Shown piece by piece: positions 5,162-5,329 of a stretch of DNA of 5,329 nt. This DNA comes from Clostridia bacterium (GTDB lineage: Bacteria > Bacillota_A > Clostridia > Christensenellales > Aristaeellaceae): the NCBI GenBank assembly GCA_017464225.1, contig JAFUDW010000114.1, forward strand, positions 1 through 5,329, given 5' to 3'. Each line of letters starts with the position of its first letter. Position 1 is the stretch's first letter. The notes under the pieces were generated by a model. It did no database searches, was not told the DNA's origin, and saw only the letters and a program-made list of their open reading frames with translations. The position numbers and the translations under genes are program-made.

Positions 5162-5329
5162 ATGGGAGACATCAGGATCAAGGGAAGATTCCGCCACACC
5201 ACGATCCGGCTGGAGGAGCAGGGGGTGGTGCTGGAGCGGGACGACGGCCTGGGGATGCCGCCCGCGCCGACAAAGGAAAAGGCCCAGGCCGCGCGGCAAG
5301 CGCTGGCGGAGGCCATCGCCGTGCTGGAC
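5162..5329 (+). CDS. hypothetical small protein, first gene of the rightward transcript (3' end outside window)
   Basis: An open frame from ATG 5162 runs to the window end, giving 56 residues (MGDIRIKGRF...AEAIAVLD) without a stop. AAGGAG at 5145-5150 and a further AAGGG at 5151-5155 precede it. An in-frame ATG at 5117 would add 15 residues but lies only about 5 bases after the expected transcript start and inside operator O3, so 5162 is preferred. The first part looks like beta strands (DIRIKGRFRHTTIRLEEQGVVLE), followed by a proline-rich turn (GMPPAPT) and an alanine-rich helix (KEKAQAARQALAEAIAVL). No family is recognised. Its position, opposite the repressor and under the operator-controlled promoter, is that of cro/antirepressor or other early phage genes, but no HTH is visible so far. 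Confidence 0.6.
   Translation, partial: MGDIRIKGRFRHTTIRLEEQGVVLERDDGLGMPPAPTKEKAQAARQALAEAIAVLD

Larger units (their letters stand above)
2386..5329. mobile_element. left end of an integrated temperate phage or similar integrative element
   Basis: Immediately after ftsQ the window changes to an integrase reading towards the host junction, a NYN-domain gene, an XRE repressor and a divergent rightward gene controlled by repeated operators. This is the layout of a phage lysogeny module at an element edge. The left boundary is approximate (somewhere around 2386-2497) and the right end is outside the window. No structural, conjugation or replication gene is visible, so prophage versus integrative conjugative or mobilizable element is undecided; the early-promoter switch favours a phage. 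Confidence 0.75.

Noticed and set aside
4990..5316. N-terminal extension of the repressor frame by 109 residues
   Set aside because: The extension crosses two promoters, three operators and the divergent gene, has no ribosome binding site, and the HTH begins right after the ATG at 4989.
1..5329. tRNA, rRNA or CRISPR array, including a tRNA integration target
   Set aside because: No cloverleaf-like sequence, rRNA segment or regularly spaced repeats were seen on either strand by eye.

Overview
The window reads as a chromosomal cell-wall and cell-division (dcw) gene cluster of a GC-rich Gram-positive bacterium, interrupted at its right-hand side by the left end of an integrated mobile element. 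The host is probably a gut-type Clostridia or relative. This rests on strong AGGAGG-type ribosome binding sites, a DivIB/FtsQ-style division protein, the ftsW-murA-ftsQ order and a Firmicutes-like integrase. The taxon is an inference, not a direct reading.

Bases 1 to 2385, plus strand, are host genes: the C-terminal end of an FtsW/SpoVE-family lipid II polymerase, a complete MurA (the first committed step of peptidoglycan precursor synthesis), and a complete FtsQ/DivIB (bitopic divisome protein). They are tightly spaced and probably co-transcribed. murG, often found in this neighbourhood, is not between ftsW and murA. A perfect 10-bp inverted repeat sits directly before the murA ribosome binding site and decides which murA start is believable.

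Bases 2386 to 2497 are an abruptly AT-rich, gene-free stretch with several short repeats. It is the most likely place for the element's attachment site.

Bases 2498 to 5329 look like the lysogeny and integration module of a temperate phage or similar integrative element. On the minus strand, reading towards the host junction, are an XRE-family repressor, a NYN/PIN-like nuclease-fold protein and a tyrosine integrase. The last two share a probable operon with its own promoter. Divergently, on the plus strand, a short novel ORF starts at 5162 and runs off the window end as the first gene of the rightward (probably early/lytic) transcript.

Between repressor and rightward gene is a compact genetic switch: two near-consensus sigma-70-type promoters back to back, and three copies of a 16-bp dyad operator spaced 32 and 31 bp centre to centre, about three helical turns each. 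One operator lies inside the rightward promoter, one just after its start, and the perfect one between the two promoters. The leftward repressor promoter itself is not covered. The most interesting parts are this switch, the NYN protein inserted in the integration operon, and insertion of the element into the dcw cluster immediately after ftsQ.
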